A stretch of DNA of 64,000 nucleotides from G963662985 sp963662985 (GCA_963662985.1 OY760067.1:2046001-2110000); one strand, 5' to 3'. Positions 1 through 8,404 are shown, numbered from the stretch's first letter. Notes: generated by a model from the sequence alone, not told the origin. Numbers and translations: made by a program.

Positions 1-52
1 TTCAATAATTGTCTTTGGTGATAAGTAAATTAATTTTGCAAAAAACACAAAA

Positions 53-307
53 CTATATTGTAAAAAAAAACCTTACCATAGGGGAATAAACCAACGATGT
101 GATATATAAAAAAATATTTTTAAGTTGAAAAAAAAGGATAAATAAAATTAATGATATTCCATCAGCAATAATCATTTGAAAGAAAAATAAATTAAATTTT
201 CGTGGGGCCATATAATGAAATATTGCAATTAATAATAAATCTGAAATTATATATGAGCTCATCCATATAAGCTTTTTTTTCTTTGTAAAACGTTCAAAAT
301 AATTCAT
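53..307 (-). CDS. small hypothetical membrane protein
   Basis: An 84-residue reading frame rich in Phe, Ile and Leu, with a short basic N-terminus (FTKKKK near residue 7) followed by two or three probable membrane segments (about residues 14-33, 38-57 and 62-80). A purine-rich GGGGA sits about 7 bases upstream of the ATG. It is very AT-rich and I recognise no family. It lies upstream of, and divergent from, the XRE regulator module. It could be a real small membrane protein or chance coding in AT-rich DNA. Confidence 0.35.
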   Translation of the reverse strand: MNYFERFTKKKKLIWMSSYIISDLLLIAIFHYMAPRKFNLFFFQMIIADGISLILFILFFQLKNIFLYITSLVYSPMVRFFFTI

Positions 308-385
308 TTTAAATCCCCGTTTCTGGAATAAATATAATTATCAATTAAAAATTAATTTTTGAAAAGTGTTTTAAAAATTTTTTTA

Positions 386-449
386 TGTAAAGCGGGCTTG
401 ACAAAAAATGTAAAGCGGGCTATACTATAGAAAGTAAAGTGAACTTTAC
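386..449 (+). promoter_or_regulatory. promoter and repeated operator of the XRE regulator
   Basis: A near-consensus promoter is visible: TTGACA at 398-403, 17-base spacer, TATACT at 421-426. It is surrounded by two direct copies of TGTAAAGCGGGCT (386-398 and 409-421, 23 bases apart) and followed by the inverted repeat GTAAAGT-GA-ACTTTAC (434-449). Related TGTAAA half-sites recur near 456 and 475. One repeat covers the spacer and the start of the -10 box, so binding there would block polymerase. The downstream XRE protein is the obvious candidate ligand (inference). Confidence 0.75.
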
Positions 450-501
450 AAAAAAGTGTAAAAAGGATGAAAAATGTGTAAAAAAATGAAAGGAGACTTG
501 A

Positions 502-702
502 TTGAAAACAAAGATACGTGAATTAAGAAAGGCGCGTAAGATCTCGCAAGAGGAGTTGGCGTTGGAGGTGGGGGTAACACGGCAGACGATCATTTCGATC
601 GAGAATGAGAAGTATGTGGCTTCGTTGCCGTTGGCGTATAAGATTGCACAGTATTTTGGAAGTGCGATTGAGGATGTGTTTGATTTTAGTGAAATTGAAT
701 AA
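502..702 (+). CDS. XRE-family (YozG-like) transcriptional regulator
   Basis: A 66-residue protein that is almost entirely one helix-turn-helix domain: the second and third helices lie around EELALEVGVTRQTIISIENE (residues 17-36), and it ends with the acidic tail typical of small Cro/CI-like regulators. The start is TTG at 502, supported by AGGAG at 491-495. It is followed after 23 bases by a membrane protein gene, the usual arrangement for YozG-type regulators paired with an integral membrane partner. The repeated TGTAAAG motifs over its promoter suggest autoregulation. What the pair responds to is unknown. Confidence 0.85.
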   Translation: MKTKIRELRKARKISQEELALEVGVTRQTIISIENEKYVASLPLAYKIAQYFGSAIEDVFDFSEIE

Positions 703-725
703 AAATAAAAAAAGGAATGAATAAA

Positions 726-1172
726 ATGGATACGTTTGTGAAAAAGTTAAAACGAAAACAATGGTTGAATGTGGCTGGCGTTGTGGCGGCTGGTGGGTAT
801 ATTGGGTTGTTTTTGATTCAGAAATTTGATGCTGGTGGCAGTGCTTTTGAAGGATTTTTCTATGGATTTCAATTGGGAATTTTGGCGGCGATGATTGGGT
901 ATCTGGTGTATGACTGGGTGAAAACGCATATGGCTTTGCGAAATGATGAAAAATTGAAATCTTTGTATATTGAAGAAACGGATGAGCGCAAAAAGATGAT
1001 TGAGCGCGAATTAGGAAAGATGGCCTCGCGAATGAGCTATTTTGGCTTGATCTTCGCGGCGATTGTGTCTGGTTTTTATAATGAGACTGTTTTCTCTACT
1101 TTAGTAGCAGTGTTGCTGGGTTTGGCAGCGATTCAGATTTTTGGAAAAGTGTATTACAATCGCAAGTTTTGA
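726..1172 (+). CDS. integral membrane protein paired with the XRE regulator
   Basis: About 148 residues with four predicted membrane segments: about 17-33, 42-60, 103-118 and 122-138. A charged central loop (LKSLYIEETDERKKMIERE) lies between segments 2 and 3. An upstream in-frame ATG at 717 touches the AGGA at 713-716, so the ATG at 726, 9 bases from that site, is the better start. It is probably cotranscribed with the preceding regulator and terminated by the hairpin at 1196-1227. Function unknown; in similar pairs the membrane protein is regulated by, or signals to, the HTH protein (inference). Confidence 0.7.
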   Translation: MDTFVKKLKRKQWLNVAGVVAAGGYIGLFLIQKFDAGGSAFEGFFYGFQLGILAAMIGYLVYDWVKTHMALRNDEKLKSLYIEETDERKKMIERELGKMASRMSYFGLIFAAIVSGFYNETVFSTLVAVLLGLAAIQIFGKVYYNRKF

Positions 1173-1195
1173 TTGTTTTTTTGATATGATTGAAT

Positions 1196-1227
1196 AAAAA
1201 GAGACGGAGTATTCCGTCTCTTTTTTT
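1196..1227. terminator. bidirectional intrinsic terminator
   Basis: Stem GAGACGGA (1201-1208) pairs with TCCGTCTC (1213-1220), flanked by A5 and T7, between two convergent genes. Confidence 0.9.
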
Positions 1228-1237
1228 ATTGATTATA

Positions 1238-2944
1238 TTAGGCTCTGCGGATTTCAACGTCGTTCTTGTGAATTTTGAGTTGAAAATCGTCTTCTAAGAC
1301 TTGAGAGACAAGTTGATCGGGAACGTCAACGAAAGTGGATTTGTCGTTAATAACAATTTTGCCGATGGAGTTGCCGGGGATGGATGCGAAATGAGCGATG
1401 GAAGACACAATTTCACCGGGTTTGATGCCATGTTTGCGTCCACGGTTGAGGCGCAGACGGGTCATGCCGGGTTCTTGAGATTCACGTCCGCTGCCTGCGT
1501 TGTCATGAGCGTATTTGTTATTTTGTTTGGGTTCGTCTTTAAACTTATTTTCGTAAGGGTTGCTTTCACGGTCTTTGGAACGGCTGCGTTTGCGGGTTTC
1601 CTTACGTAGTTCGGTGGTGTGGCGCGCTTTTTTGAGTTCTTGAATGGGGCGTTTGTTATCATCAGTACGAGCCATTTTCATCATCACAGCAGCGAGTTCG
1701 GCTGGATCAATCCCTTCGGCGACAAGTTTGTCTACGATGACGCGTTCTTCACGACAGCGACCACGATTAAGCCACACTTGGATTTTTTCTTCAAATGCAT
1801 TTTGTCGTCTTTGAATAATCTCTTCTTTTGAAGGAATTTCATGTTCTACCATCGGGCTACGAGTAAGTCCTTCGATACGTTTAATCCGGTAAAGTTTTGA
1901 ACCAGGGACGAGCGTGATGGCGGTACCGGAACGACCTGCACGACCGGTGCGGCCGATGCGGTGAACATAAACTTCGGATTGATCGGGAAGATCATAGTTG
2001 AAAACGTGAGAAATGTCATCAATGTCAATCCCACGGGCAGCAACATCTGTAGCCACAAGGATACTAATCTTTTTATCACGGAAGCTGTCGAGGATCTGCA
2101 TACGAGCATCTTGGCTGAGATCGCCATTGAGTACTTCGGTGGGGAAGTTGCGTTGCACAAGCTCGTTAGCAAGCTCTCGGGAGCTAGCGCGGGTGCGAGC
2201 AAAGATGAGGGCGGAATTGATGTCTTCCATTTCAATAATGCGCGTGAGGGCGGCGAGCTTGTTGCGCTCATCAACAACGTAATAACGTTGTTCGATGGTG
2301 TCCACGGTCAGTTCTTTGGATTTGATGGTGATAGATTGGGGATCGTTAAGATATTTTTGAGCTAGATTGCGAATAGGTTGGGGTAAGGTGGCAGAGAAGA
2401 GCGCGGTTTGGCGCGTGGAGGGGGTTTGTTGGAGGATGCGTTCGATATCATCTACAAAGCCCATAGAAAGCATTTCGTCTGCTTCGTCGAGAACGAGGTA
2501 GCGAAGGTTGGAAAGATCAAGAGCGTTCTTTTTTTCGATGAGGTCGATGAGACGACCGGGGGTGCCGACGACGATGTCGAGGCCATTCCGTAAGTTGCGG
2601 AATTGTTCGCTATAGGATTGTCCACCATAGATGGCCATACTGCGGTAATTGATGTATTTACCGTATTCATCGATGGCTTTGGAGACTTGGATGGCAAGTT
2701 CGCGAGTGGGAGTGAGGATGAGGGCTTGGATGCCATTTTTGCCGGGGAGAAGGTTTTCTAAGATGGGGAGAGCAAATCCACCCGTTTTGCCGGAACCGGT
2801 TTGAGATTGAGCGATGACGTCTTTGCCGTCAAGCATGAGGGGGATGATGTCGGTTTGAATGGGGGTGGGGGTTTCGTGGCTGAGATCTTGCAGCGCTGAA
2901 AGAAGCTCTGGACGCAATCCGAGCTGGGAAAAAGTTTGGGACAT
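1238..2944 (-). CDS. deaD: DEAD-box ATP-dependent RNA helicase (DeaD/CshA type)
   Basis: A 568-residue RNA helicase that probably unwinds structured RNA in ribosome assembly, mRNA decay or cold adaptation. The order is Q-motif (residues 5-28), Walker A AQSQTGSGKT, PTRELA, VLDEADEML, SAT, then the helicase C-terminal domain with HRIGRTGRAG. A basic Arg/Lys-rich linker (TELRKETRKRSRSKDRE) follows, and the last 75 residues form a DbpA-type RNA-binding fold (start GRKHGIKPGEIVSSIAH). The frame is open 59 codons further upstream, but AGGAG at 2953-2957 lies 8 bases before the ATG at 2944 and the extension contains the leader hairpins, so I start at 2944. A long leader with an attenuator-like hairpin precedes it. 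Confidence 0.93.
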   Translation of the reverse strand: MSQTFSQLGLRPELLSALQDLSHETPTPIQTDIIPLMLDGKDVIAQSQTGSGKTGGFALPILENLLPGKNGIQALILTPTRELAIQVSKAIDEYGKYINYRSMAIYGGQSYSEQFRNLRNGLDIVVGTPGRLIDLIEKKNALDLSNLRYLVLDEADEMLSMGFVDDIERILQQTPSTRQTALFSATLPQPIRNLAQKYLNDPQSITIKSKELTVDTIEQRYYVVDERNKLAALTRIIEMEDINSALIFARTRASSRELANELVQRNFPTEVLNGDLSQDARMQILDSFRDKKISILVATDVAARGIDIDDISHVFNYDLPDQSEVYVHRIGRTGRAGRSGTAITLVPGSKLYRIKRIEGLTRSPMVEHEIPSKEEIIQRRQNAFEEKIQVWLNRGRCREERVIVDKLVAEGIDPAELAAVMMKMARTDDNKRPIQELKKARHTTELRKETRKRSRSKDRESNPYENKFKDEPKQNNKYAHDNAGSGRESQEPGMTRLRLNRGRKHGIKPGEIVSSIAHFASIPGNSIGKIVINDKSTFVDVPDQLVSQVLEDDFQLKIHKNDVEIRRA

Positions 2945-3249
2945 TTTTGAGACTCCTAATTTTCTTGTTTGCGTGTTTCGTGAGTGCAAGCTTCTTGAGA
3001 GCGTTTTTTGCTTTCTAAGAATGCTTTCCCTGATGGGAACCATCCCGATCGGGAGCTTATCCCTTGCGGGATGAAGCGCTTTATTCTGCTTGCCTAACAA
3101 GCAAAATAGGAGTGAGGTCATATCCGCTTATCTGACAAGATGTTTTCAAAAAAAATGCTTGACTGTAAGTGTCAAGCGATCCATTTACTTCTGTTCTAAA
3201 TAAATTCTTTCTGAAACACTAATTTAACTAACTGACGAAGTATACCACA
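2945..3249 (-). promoter_or_regulatory. long structured 5' leader of the DEAD-box helicase gene
   Basis: On the minus strand an extended -10 box, TGTGGTATACT (3239-3249), points to transcription starting near 3231, about 290 bases before the helicase ATG. The leader first meets a terminator-like hairpin (3148-3177), then a TGCTTG/CAAGCA hairpin (3087-3103). Next come three consecutive short hairpins with the same CCC/GGG core: 3059-3072 (ATCCC/GGGAT), 3043-3054 (TCCCGATCGGGA) and 3026-3039 (TTCCC/GGGAA). Autoregulated or cold-responsive leaders are known for DeaD/CsdA-type genes; applying that here is inference. Confidence 0.6.
3148..3177 (-). terminator. attenuator-like intrinsic terminator inside the helicase leader
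   Basis: GCTTGAC (3157-3163) and GTCAAGC (3171-3177) form a perfect 7-bp stem with a 7-base loop. On the minus strand the stem is followed by A and then T8. No minus-strand gene precedes it, so it lies within the leader of the helicase transcript and not at a gene end. Confidence 0.7.
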
Positions 3250-3311
3250 TAAAATAAATCTAGGTTTTTGAGTTTTTTCTTTTTATGCCAATTCTTTTAG
3301 GTTTAGTCTTC

Positions 3312-3340
3312 TTGACAGTAGAAACTCCTCATGCTACATT
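3312..3340 (+). promoter_or_regulatory. promoter of the roadblock gene
   Basis: TTGACA at 3312-3317, 17-base spacer, TACATT at 3335-3340 preceded by an extended TG (3332-3333). Confidence 0.7.
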
Positions 3341-3368
3341 TAATTATTCTCGATAAGAGGTGAACAAA

Positions 3369-3740
3369 GTGGCAGATAATAGAACTGAAAAAATCGTTGC
3401 AAAGTTAGAAGAACTTCAAGCATCTTCTCCATCTATCCAAGGCGCTGAAATTGTGAGCGTGGATGGTCTTCCGATTGCGTCTGTGCTCCGGGGAAATGCG
3501 GATGAAGAACGATTAGCAGCAATGTCTGCGGCAATGCTTTCTTTGGGTGAACGAATTTCAGCTGAATTGCGTCGAGGCACCTTGGAACAAGTGTATATCA
3601 AAGGTGAAGATGGCTATGTGTTTTTGACCGCTGTTGGAGAAGAAGCCGTTTTGACTGTGATGGCAAGCAAAGATGTGAAGCTGGGGCTTGTGTTCTTGGA
3701 TATGCGCCGTGCGATCCCAGAATTGGCAGCATTGATCTAA
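3369..3740 (+). CDS. roadblock/LC7 domain protein (MglB-like)
   Basis: A 123-residue single-domain roadblock/LC7 protein. After a short helix the family pattern is seen: IQGAEIVSVDGLPIAS (residues 21-36), a central helix (ERLAAMSAAMLSLGERISAEL), then the strands QVYIKGEDGYVFLTAVG and AVLTVMASK. Proteins of this fold act as dimeric scaffolds or GTPase-activating partners of small Ras-like GTPases such as MglA. No GTPase gene is next to it. I chose GTG at 3369 because AAGAGG ends at 3360, 8 bases upstream; another GTG at 3360 overlaps that site. It is a single-gene unit with its own promoter and terminator. Confidence 0.85.
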   Translation: MADNRTEKIVAKLEELQASSPSIQGAEIVSVDGLPIASVLRGNADEERLAAMSAAMLSLGERISAELRRGTLEQVYIKGEDGYVFLTAVGEEAVLTVMASKDVKLGLVFLDMRRAIPELAALI

Positions 3741-3763
3741 CTCAAATTTTTTTTGACCTTGTT

Positions 3764-3796
3764 CCCCTTTCTGTTGTATAAGGAAGGGGTTTGTTT
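3764..3796 (+). terminator. intrinsic terminator after the roadblock gene
   Basis: CCCCTT (3764-3769) pairs with AAGGGG (3784-3789), followed by TTTGTTTTTT. Confidence 0.75.
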
Positions 3797-3828
3797 TTTA
3801 TACGCATAGTACAAAGAGTATTTTTCTA

Positions 3829-4554
3829 ATGAAAACTTTGATTTTATTACCTACCTATAATGAAGTTGAAAATCTGCCAAAGATGATTGACGCTTTGATG
3901 GCGTTACCTTTGGACTTGCAGGTAATGATTATTGATGATGCTAGCCCAGATGGAACAGGGGAAGCAGCCGAAGTTTTGAAGGCAAAATATGCAGGGCGGA
4001 TTTTGGTGGAACATCGCAGTGGCAAAAATGGCTTGGGTACAGCGTATATTATGGGATTTGAGAAGGCCTTGGCCATGCCAGAAATCGAAGTGATTGGTCA
4101 GATGGATTGCGACTTTTCGCATGACCCGCAAGTGGTGCCAGCATTGGTGGCTGCTTTGCAAGACGAAAATGTAGACATTGCCACGGGGTCACGGTATGTG
4201 CAAGGTGGGGGCGTGGATGAAGATTGGCCATGGTTCCGCAAGATGCTTTCTGCATGGGGAAGTTTTTATTCACGGATGATCTTGCGCTTCCCAATGCGAG
4301 ATGCGACCGGTGGGTTTCGTTTTTATAAACGCAAGGTGATTGAAACTTTGCCATTGGAACGGATTAATGCGAGTGGGTATGTATTTTTAGTGGAATTGCA
4401 TTATTTAACCTATTTACTGGGCTTCAAAACAAAAGAATTGCCGATTTATTTTAAGGATCGACAAGCAGGTAGCTCTAAGATGAATTTGAAGATCCAATTA
4501 GAAGCAGCGCTACATATATGGAAAATTTTGTTTGCCTATCGCGATATGCGATGA
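3829..4554 (+). CDS. polyprenol monophosphomannose synthase (DPM1-like GT2)
   Basis: A 241-residue GT-A glycosyltransferase of family 2 expected to transfer mannose from GDP-mannose (or glucose from UDP-glucose) to a polyprenyl phosphate at the cytoplasmic membrane face. Visible features are LLPTYNEVENLP at residues 5-16, IIDDASPDGTGE, the DxD-like metal site QMDCDFSHDP near residues 90-99, and the acceptor-loop pattern GSRYVQGG. It has no C-terminal membrane segments, so it matches the short soluble DPM1 class and not the GtrB or fused forms. No strong ribosome binding site precedes the ATG. Donor sugar cannot be told from sequence alone. Confidence 0.85.
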   Translation: MKTLILLPTYNEVENLPKMIDALMALPLDLQVMIIDDASPDGTGEAAEVLKAKYAGRILVEHRSGKNGLGTAYIMGFEKALAMPEIEVIGQMDCDFSHDPQVVPALVAALQDENVDIATGSRYVQGGGVDEDWPWFRKMLSAWGSFYSRMILRFPMRDATGGFRFYKRKVIETLPLERINASGYVFLVELHYLTYLLGFKTKELPIYFKDRQAGSSKMNLKIQLEAALHIWKILFAYRDMR

Positions 4555-4613
4555 GTTTTTGATAGTTGGATTAATTTTTCTATATCTCCCTTATTTTAAA
4601 GTAAAATATATTT

Positions 4614-5759
4614 ATGAGAAAAAGTTTGGTTGTGCCGATTATTTCTGTCTTTGTGATGTTTTTGACAATGGCAATTTTGTTGGGGAATGCTACCCCTAGT
4701 TTGGCTTCTGAATCTGATTTGCCCATGCTTTCTCCTACGGATCTAATTAATGGAATTAATGCCTATCGTCAACAGAATGGGTTGTATACAATGGGCACCA
4801 ATCGAAAATTAGAGAGCGCGGCACAATTACAAGCTGAATATCAAAGTTCTTTAGGCTATTGGACGCATACAGGCTCTGATGGCTCCACTCCGATGGAACG
4901 AGCCTATGCAGCTGGCTATGGAGATGGAAAAAAGATCTTTGCGACGGAGATTACCTATTGTGGGGGCATAGGTACAGCAGCGGATGCAATCGCATGGTGG
5001 AAAACCTCAGCAGTGCACAATTCTTATATGCTAACCACTCAGTATGTTGAAATGGGCGCAGGGGAAGCTACTGGAAATGCCAATTGTTTTACAGTGTTGA
5101 TGGGATGGATTACGGATGTTTCAGCACCCGCAGTGGATACCACTTCGACGGGAACTGCAAATAGTGATACTGAAGAATATACGGGGCAAGATGGGACTGC
5201 AATTGAGGAGCAATTAATTGTGCCAGTGACAAAGGCAGAACCGCGAGAAGATGGCTCTGTTTATCATGTGGTGATGCCGGGGCAGGCGATGTGGAATATT
5301 TGGGCACTTTATTCGGAAGATTATCCTGATCTGACAATTGATAAATTATATGAAATGAATGGTCTTTCTGTGTGGGATTATTTGGTAGAGGGAACGGAAC
5401 TATTAATCTATGATGGGAATGGTGGCACGAGTTCTGGCACGGGAGGCGCGACTACTGTTTCAACTACATCTGAGAACAACAATGAGGCAGATGATGTACC
5501 AACTGCTACAATGGGACCAGTGATGAGCCCTACTCCACGACCTACGATTACCTTAATGGCAATGGCAGTCAATACGAGTGTTTCTGAAGGAGACACAAAT
5601 AGTGCGGTAACGCCAACTCCCAATGAAGGAGAGATAACACACAAAGGGGATGGTATTTTTGCCTCTTTCGGCGTTTTGCATTGGGTTTTGGTGGGAGTGT
5701 TTTGTTTGATGGCATTTTTAATCGTAATTGCTTTTATGACGGAAAAAGCAGAAAAATAG
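4614..5759 (+). CDS. secreted, membrane-anchored CAP-domain protein with LysM-like domain
   Basis: 381 residues. A signal peptide covers about 1-31 (cleavage near SLASES). A CAP/SCP/PR1 domain covers about 43-165, starting DLINGINAYRQQNG, with the WTHTGSDG and AIAWWKTSAVHNSYML motifs. A LysM-like repeat lies near 212-263 (YHVVMPGQAMWNIWALY...VEGTELLIYDG), followed by a Ser/Thr/Pro-rich linker. A C-terminal membrane helix (HWVLVGVFCLMAFLIVIAF) ends in a charged tail. It is probably anchored at the cell surface with the CAP and glycan-binding parts outside. A TAAAAT box ends 6 bases before the ATG and no Shine-Dalgarno is seen, so the mRNA may be leaderless. The target is unknown. Confidence 0.8.
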   Translation: MRKSLVVPIISVFVMFLTMAILLGNATPSLASESDLPMLSPTDLINGINAYRQQNGLYTMGTNRKLESAAQLQAEYQSSLGYWTHTGSDGSTPMERAYAAGYGDGKKIFATEITYCGGIGTAADAIAWWKTSAVHNSYMLTTQYVEMGAGEATGNANCFTVLMGWITDVSAPAVDTTSTGTANSDTEEYTGQDGTAIEEQLIVPVTKAEPREDGSVYHVVMPGQAMWNIWALYSEDYPDLTIDKLYEMNGLSVWDYLVEGTELLIYDGNGGTSSGTGGATTVSTTSENNNEADDVPTATMGPVMSPTPRPTITLMAMAVNTSVSEGDTNSAVTPTPNEGEITHKGDGIFASFGVLHWVLVGVFCLMAFLIVIAFMTEKAEK

Positions 5760-5785
5760 TTTCTATTTTTAAGTTTTCTATTTGC

Positions 5786-5822
5786 CCCACTTGGCGACTT
5801 AGACCAAGTGGGGTTTTTTATT
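5786..5822 (+). terminator. strong intrinsic terminator
   Basis: CCCCACTTGG (5786-5795) and CCAAGTGGGG (5805-5814) form a perfect 10-bp stem followed by T6. Confidence 0.92.
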
Positions 5823-5878
5823 TAATCAATCTGTGGGGGCTGTGAAAAAAATAGGTTGGCTTTTTTGAATAAAAGATA

Positions 5879-5935
5879 TTGACGAGCGAATATAAAAAAT
5901 GCTATAGTGTGTTAATTCAACTGGTCAGACCAGTT
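5879..5935 (+). promoter_or_regulatory. fadR-like operon promoter with perfect FadR-type operator
   Basis: TTGACG (5879-5884), 18-base spacer, TATAGT (5903-5908). Immediately downstream is the perfect palindrome AACTGGTCAGACCAGTT (5919-5935), which matches the known FadR consensus core TGGTCNGACCA. Its position just after the expected transcription start fits negative autoregulation by the FadR-type protein encoded 15 bases further on. Confidence 0.85.
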
Positions 5936-5949
5936 AGGAAGCGAGTGAT

Positions 5950-6645
5950 ATGAAACTGGATAAGCTGAAACCTGCAGAGAAAGCAGAACGAATGTTAATC
6001 AATGCAATCTTGGAAAATAAGTATGCTGTGGGGACAGCTTTGCCAGCAGAACGGCAATTGGCGGAGATATTGGGGGTGACTCGTCCGACATTGCGAGAAG
6101 CATTACAACGGATGGGACGGGATGGCTGGCTAGAAATTTCTCAGGGGAAACCTACTTTGGTGAAGGATTATTTGAAAGATGGTTCTTTGGGTGTGTTGCA
6201 GTCTTTGATCTCAGATGAAGAGCGTTTACCTGAGGGGTTTATTGCGCATGTGTTGTTGGTGCGAGCCTTGTTAGCCCCTACTTATGCGGCAATGGCGGTC
6301 GAGCAAGATGCGACCAGCGTGATGGCGTATTTGGAGGAATTGGTGGAAATGACCAATTCAAATGAGGCAAATGCGGCTGCCTATGCAGATGCGGATGGAG
6401 GATTGCATAAGCTGTTGGCGGACCTTTCAGGAAATCCGATTTTTTCGTTTATTTTGAATGGATTTTTGCCACTTTATCCAGCAATGGGACGTGCGTATTT
6501 TTCTTCTGAAGAAGCTAGGTTGTATTCAAAGAAATTTTATGAAAAGTTTTTGAAATTGGCCAAAGTATGTGACGTGATGGGAGTGAAAGAACTGGTAGAC
6601 CGAGTGATGCAAGATGCGATTGAATTTTGGCAAAATGCCAATTAA
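5950..6645 (+). CDS. FadR-type GntR-family transcriptional regulator
   Basis: 231 residues with an N-terminal winged helix (about 8-72: LPAERQLAEILGVTRPTLRE then LQRMGRDGWLEISQGKPT) and an all-helical FadR C-terminal domain. Compared from memory with E. coli FadR it is unusually close along its length: the DGWLxIxxGKPT wing, SGNPI...LNG in the middle and GRxYF...EAR...FYxK near the C-terminus. E. coli FadR binds long-chain acyl-CoA and then leaves DNA; a similar ligand is plausible here but inferred. A perfect FadR-like palindrome precedes the gene, and a flavoprotein, a GlpD-like and a kinase gene follow with short spacing, so it probably controls them. Confidence 0.88.
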   Translation: MKLDKLKPAEKAERMLINAILENKYAVGTALPAERQLAEILGVTRPTLREALQRMGRDGWLEISQGKPTLVKDYLKDGSLGVLQSLISDEERLPEGFIAHVLLVRALLAPTYAAMAVEQDATSVMAYLEELVEMTNSNEANAAAYADADGGLHKLLADLSGNPIFSFILNGFLPLYPAMGRAYFSSEEARLYSKKFYEKFLKLAKVCDVMGVKELVDRVMQDAIEFWQNAN

Positions 6646-6660
6646 TTTTAAGGAGCAAAG

Positions 6661-8394
6661 ATGACAAAGGGTGAAGTAATTCCAAAATGGTTTGAAGGCG
6701 AAATGCCTGAGGGTTCTTATCGTTCAATTTTTAAGTGGGGGGATCCTGAATCGTATAAACATCCGAATAAACGTTTGTATCGACATATGTTGAATGTGTT
6801 TGAAATGGAAGATGAGGATTTTACGGAAGCGGTGGGGTTTGGCTTTGAAGAAGTGGCGCAAGAAGTGCCGGTGCGTTTGACGAACAAACAAGTGGACTTT
6901 TTTGTGGAATTGTTAGGCGAAGATAATGTTTTTTCAGATACCTATACACGAGTAAAGCGAAGCTATGGTAAAGGGATGATTGACGCCCTGCGTTTGCGCC
7001 ATGAGATTATTGAGAATGTAGCCGACTTGGTGTTGGCACCCAGAAATCGAGAAGATGTGGAAGCGATTGTTGCCTTTTGTGATGCGGAACGGATTCCGGT
7101 ATACGTGTTTGGGGGCGGAAGCTCAGTGACCCGTGGTACAGAAGCCGTCAATGGCGGGGTGACGCTGGATATGGGTGTGCATATGAAGCGAGTGTTGGAC
7201 TTCAATGAAAAAGACCAAACGATTACTGTGGAAGCGGGGATGATGGGGCCTGAATTGGAGGCGTTATTAAATGAAGCTCCGAGCACTTTGCAAGCAAAAC
7301 GACGCTATACGTGTGGACATTTTCCACAATCTTTTGAGTTTTCATCTGTTGGGGGTTGGGTAGTGACCCGAGGAGCTGGGCAAAATTCGACGTATTATGG
7401 CAAGATTGAAGATTTGGTACTTGCGCAAGAATATGTGACGCCGATTGGGACATTGCAGACGGGGGCGTATGCACGACAGGCGACGGGACCGGATTATAAC
7501 CAAATTATGATTGGGAGTGAAGGAGCGTTTGGGGTGTTGACGAGTGTGACCTTGAAGTTACACCGTTATTTACCGGAAGCAAAGCGCTATTTTGCGACGA
7601 TGTTTGCGAGCTGGGAAGATGGCTTGGCAGCGGTGCGGGAGATTATGCAAGGTGAATTTGGGGTGCCGTCTGTGTTCCGACTTTCGGATGCGGAAGAAAC
7701 CGACGTAGGCATGAAGCTATATGGGATTGAAGGCACTCCTGCGGACACTATTTTGAAGGCATTGGGATTTGAGCCGATGAAGAAGTGTTTGATGTTGGGG
7801 ATGGTGGATGGTGACAAGGCGTATACGAAGACCGTGATGCGCGGAGTGAAGAAGGTGTTGCGTAAGTATAAGACCTTTGATTTGACACCGTTCAAGGCGA
7901 CCCAACGTTGGGAACATGGACGATTTTTAGATCCGTATATGCGAGAAGATTTGAATGATTATGGGTTGTTGATTGATACGTTGGAATGTTCTGTGCGCTG
8001 GGACCAATTGGAAGAAGTGCATGCACAAGTGCGGGCGTTTGTGAAGAGCCGCCCGAAGACAGTGTGTATGACCCATTTGTCCCACTTGTATCCACAGGGT
8101 GCAAATTTGTATTTTATTTTTATTGCGAAGATGAATGAGATTGAAGAATATTTGGATTTGCAATATGGGATTTTAGAGCATATCAAAGAAAGTGGGGCGG
8201 CGATGAGCCATCACCATGGCGTGGGGAAGCAGACCTCTCCTTGGTTGGAAGAAATGGCTGGTTCTCCTTATATGGGGATATTGCGTACATTGAAAGATCA
8301 TTTTGACCCGCACAATATCATGAATCCGGGGGGGACGTTGGGGTTGGATATGAATGAAGCGCAAGCGAATAAGGTTTGGTCGAAGGATCTTTAG
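6661..8394 (+). CDS. FAD-linked oxidase, alkyl-DHAP-synthase (AGPS)-like
   Basis: 577 residues. A PCMH-type FAD-binding domain lies at about 120-300 (VLAPRNREDVEAIVAFCDAE, then VFGGGSSVTRG, FEFSSVGGWVVTRGAGQNS and GSEGAFGVLTSVTLKL). The C-terminal domain carries the AGPS-like active-site stretch SHHHGVGKQ (about 520) and ends DHFDPHNIMNPGG. The N-terminal FKWGDP is typical of bacterial AGPS homologues. True AGPS exchanges the acyl chain of acyl-DHAP for a fatty alcohol in ether-lipid synthesis; many bacterial relatives have unproven substrates. It starts 15 bases after the FadR-like gene and is followed within 10 bases by a GlpD-like gene, which favours a substrate at the DHAP/glycerol-3-phosphate level. 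Confidence 0.8.
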   Translation: MTKGEVIPKWFEGEMPEGSYRSIFKWGDPESYKHPNKRLYRHMLNVFEMEDEDFTEAVGFGFEEVAQEVPVRLTNKQVDFFVELLGEDNVFSDTYTRVKRSYGKGMIDALRLRHEIIENVADLVLAPRNREDVEAIVAFCDAERIPVYVFGGGSSVTRGTEAVNGGVTLDMGVHMKRVLDFNEKDQTITVEAGMMGPELEALLNEAPSTLQAKRRYTCGHFPQSFEFSSVGGWVVTRGAGQNSTYYGKIEDLVLAQEYVTPIGTLQTGAYARQATGPDYNQIMIGSEGAFGVLTSVTLKLHRYLPEAKRYFATMFASWEDGLAAVREIMQGEFGVPSVFRLSDAEETDVGMKLYGIEGTPADTILKALGFEPMKKCLMLGMVDGDKAYTKTVMRGVKKVLRKYKTFDLTPFKATQRWEHGRFLDPYMREDLNDYGLLIDTLECSVRWDQLEEVHAQVRAFVKSRPKTVCMTHLSHLYPQGANLYFIFIAKMNEIEEYLDLQYGILEHIKESGAAMSHHHGVGKQTSPWLEEMAGSPYMGILRTLKDHFDPHNIMNPGGTLGLDMNEAQANKVWSKDL

Positions 8395-8404
8395 GGAGGG
8401 TATG

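Noticed and set aside
1301..2593. Several plus-strand frames opposite the helicase gene
   Set aside because: They have no ribosome sites or domains and follow from codon bias of the helicase on the opposite strand.
2945..3121. N-terminal 59-codon extension of the DEAD-box helicase
   Set aside because: It has no ribosome site, encodes nothing family-like and coincides with leader hairpins, while a strong AGGAG supports ATG 2944.
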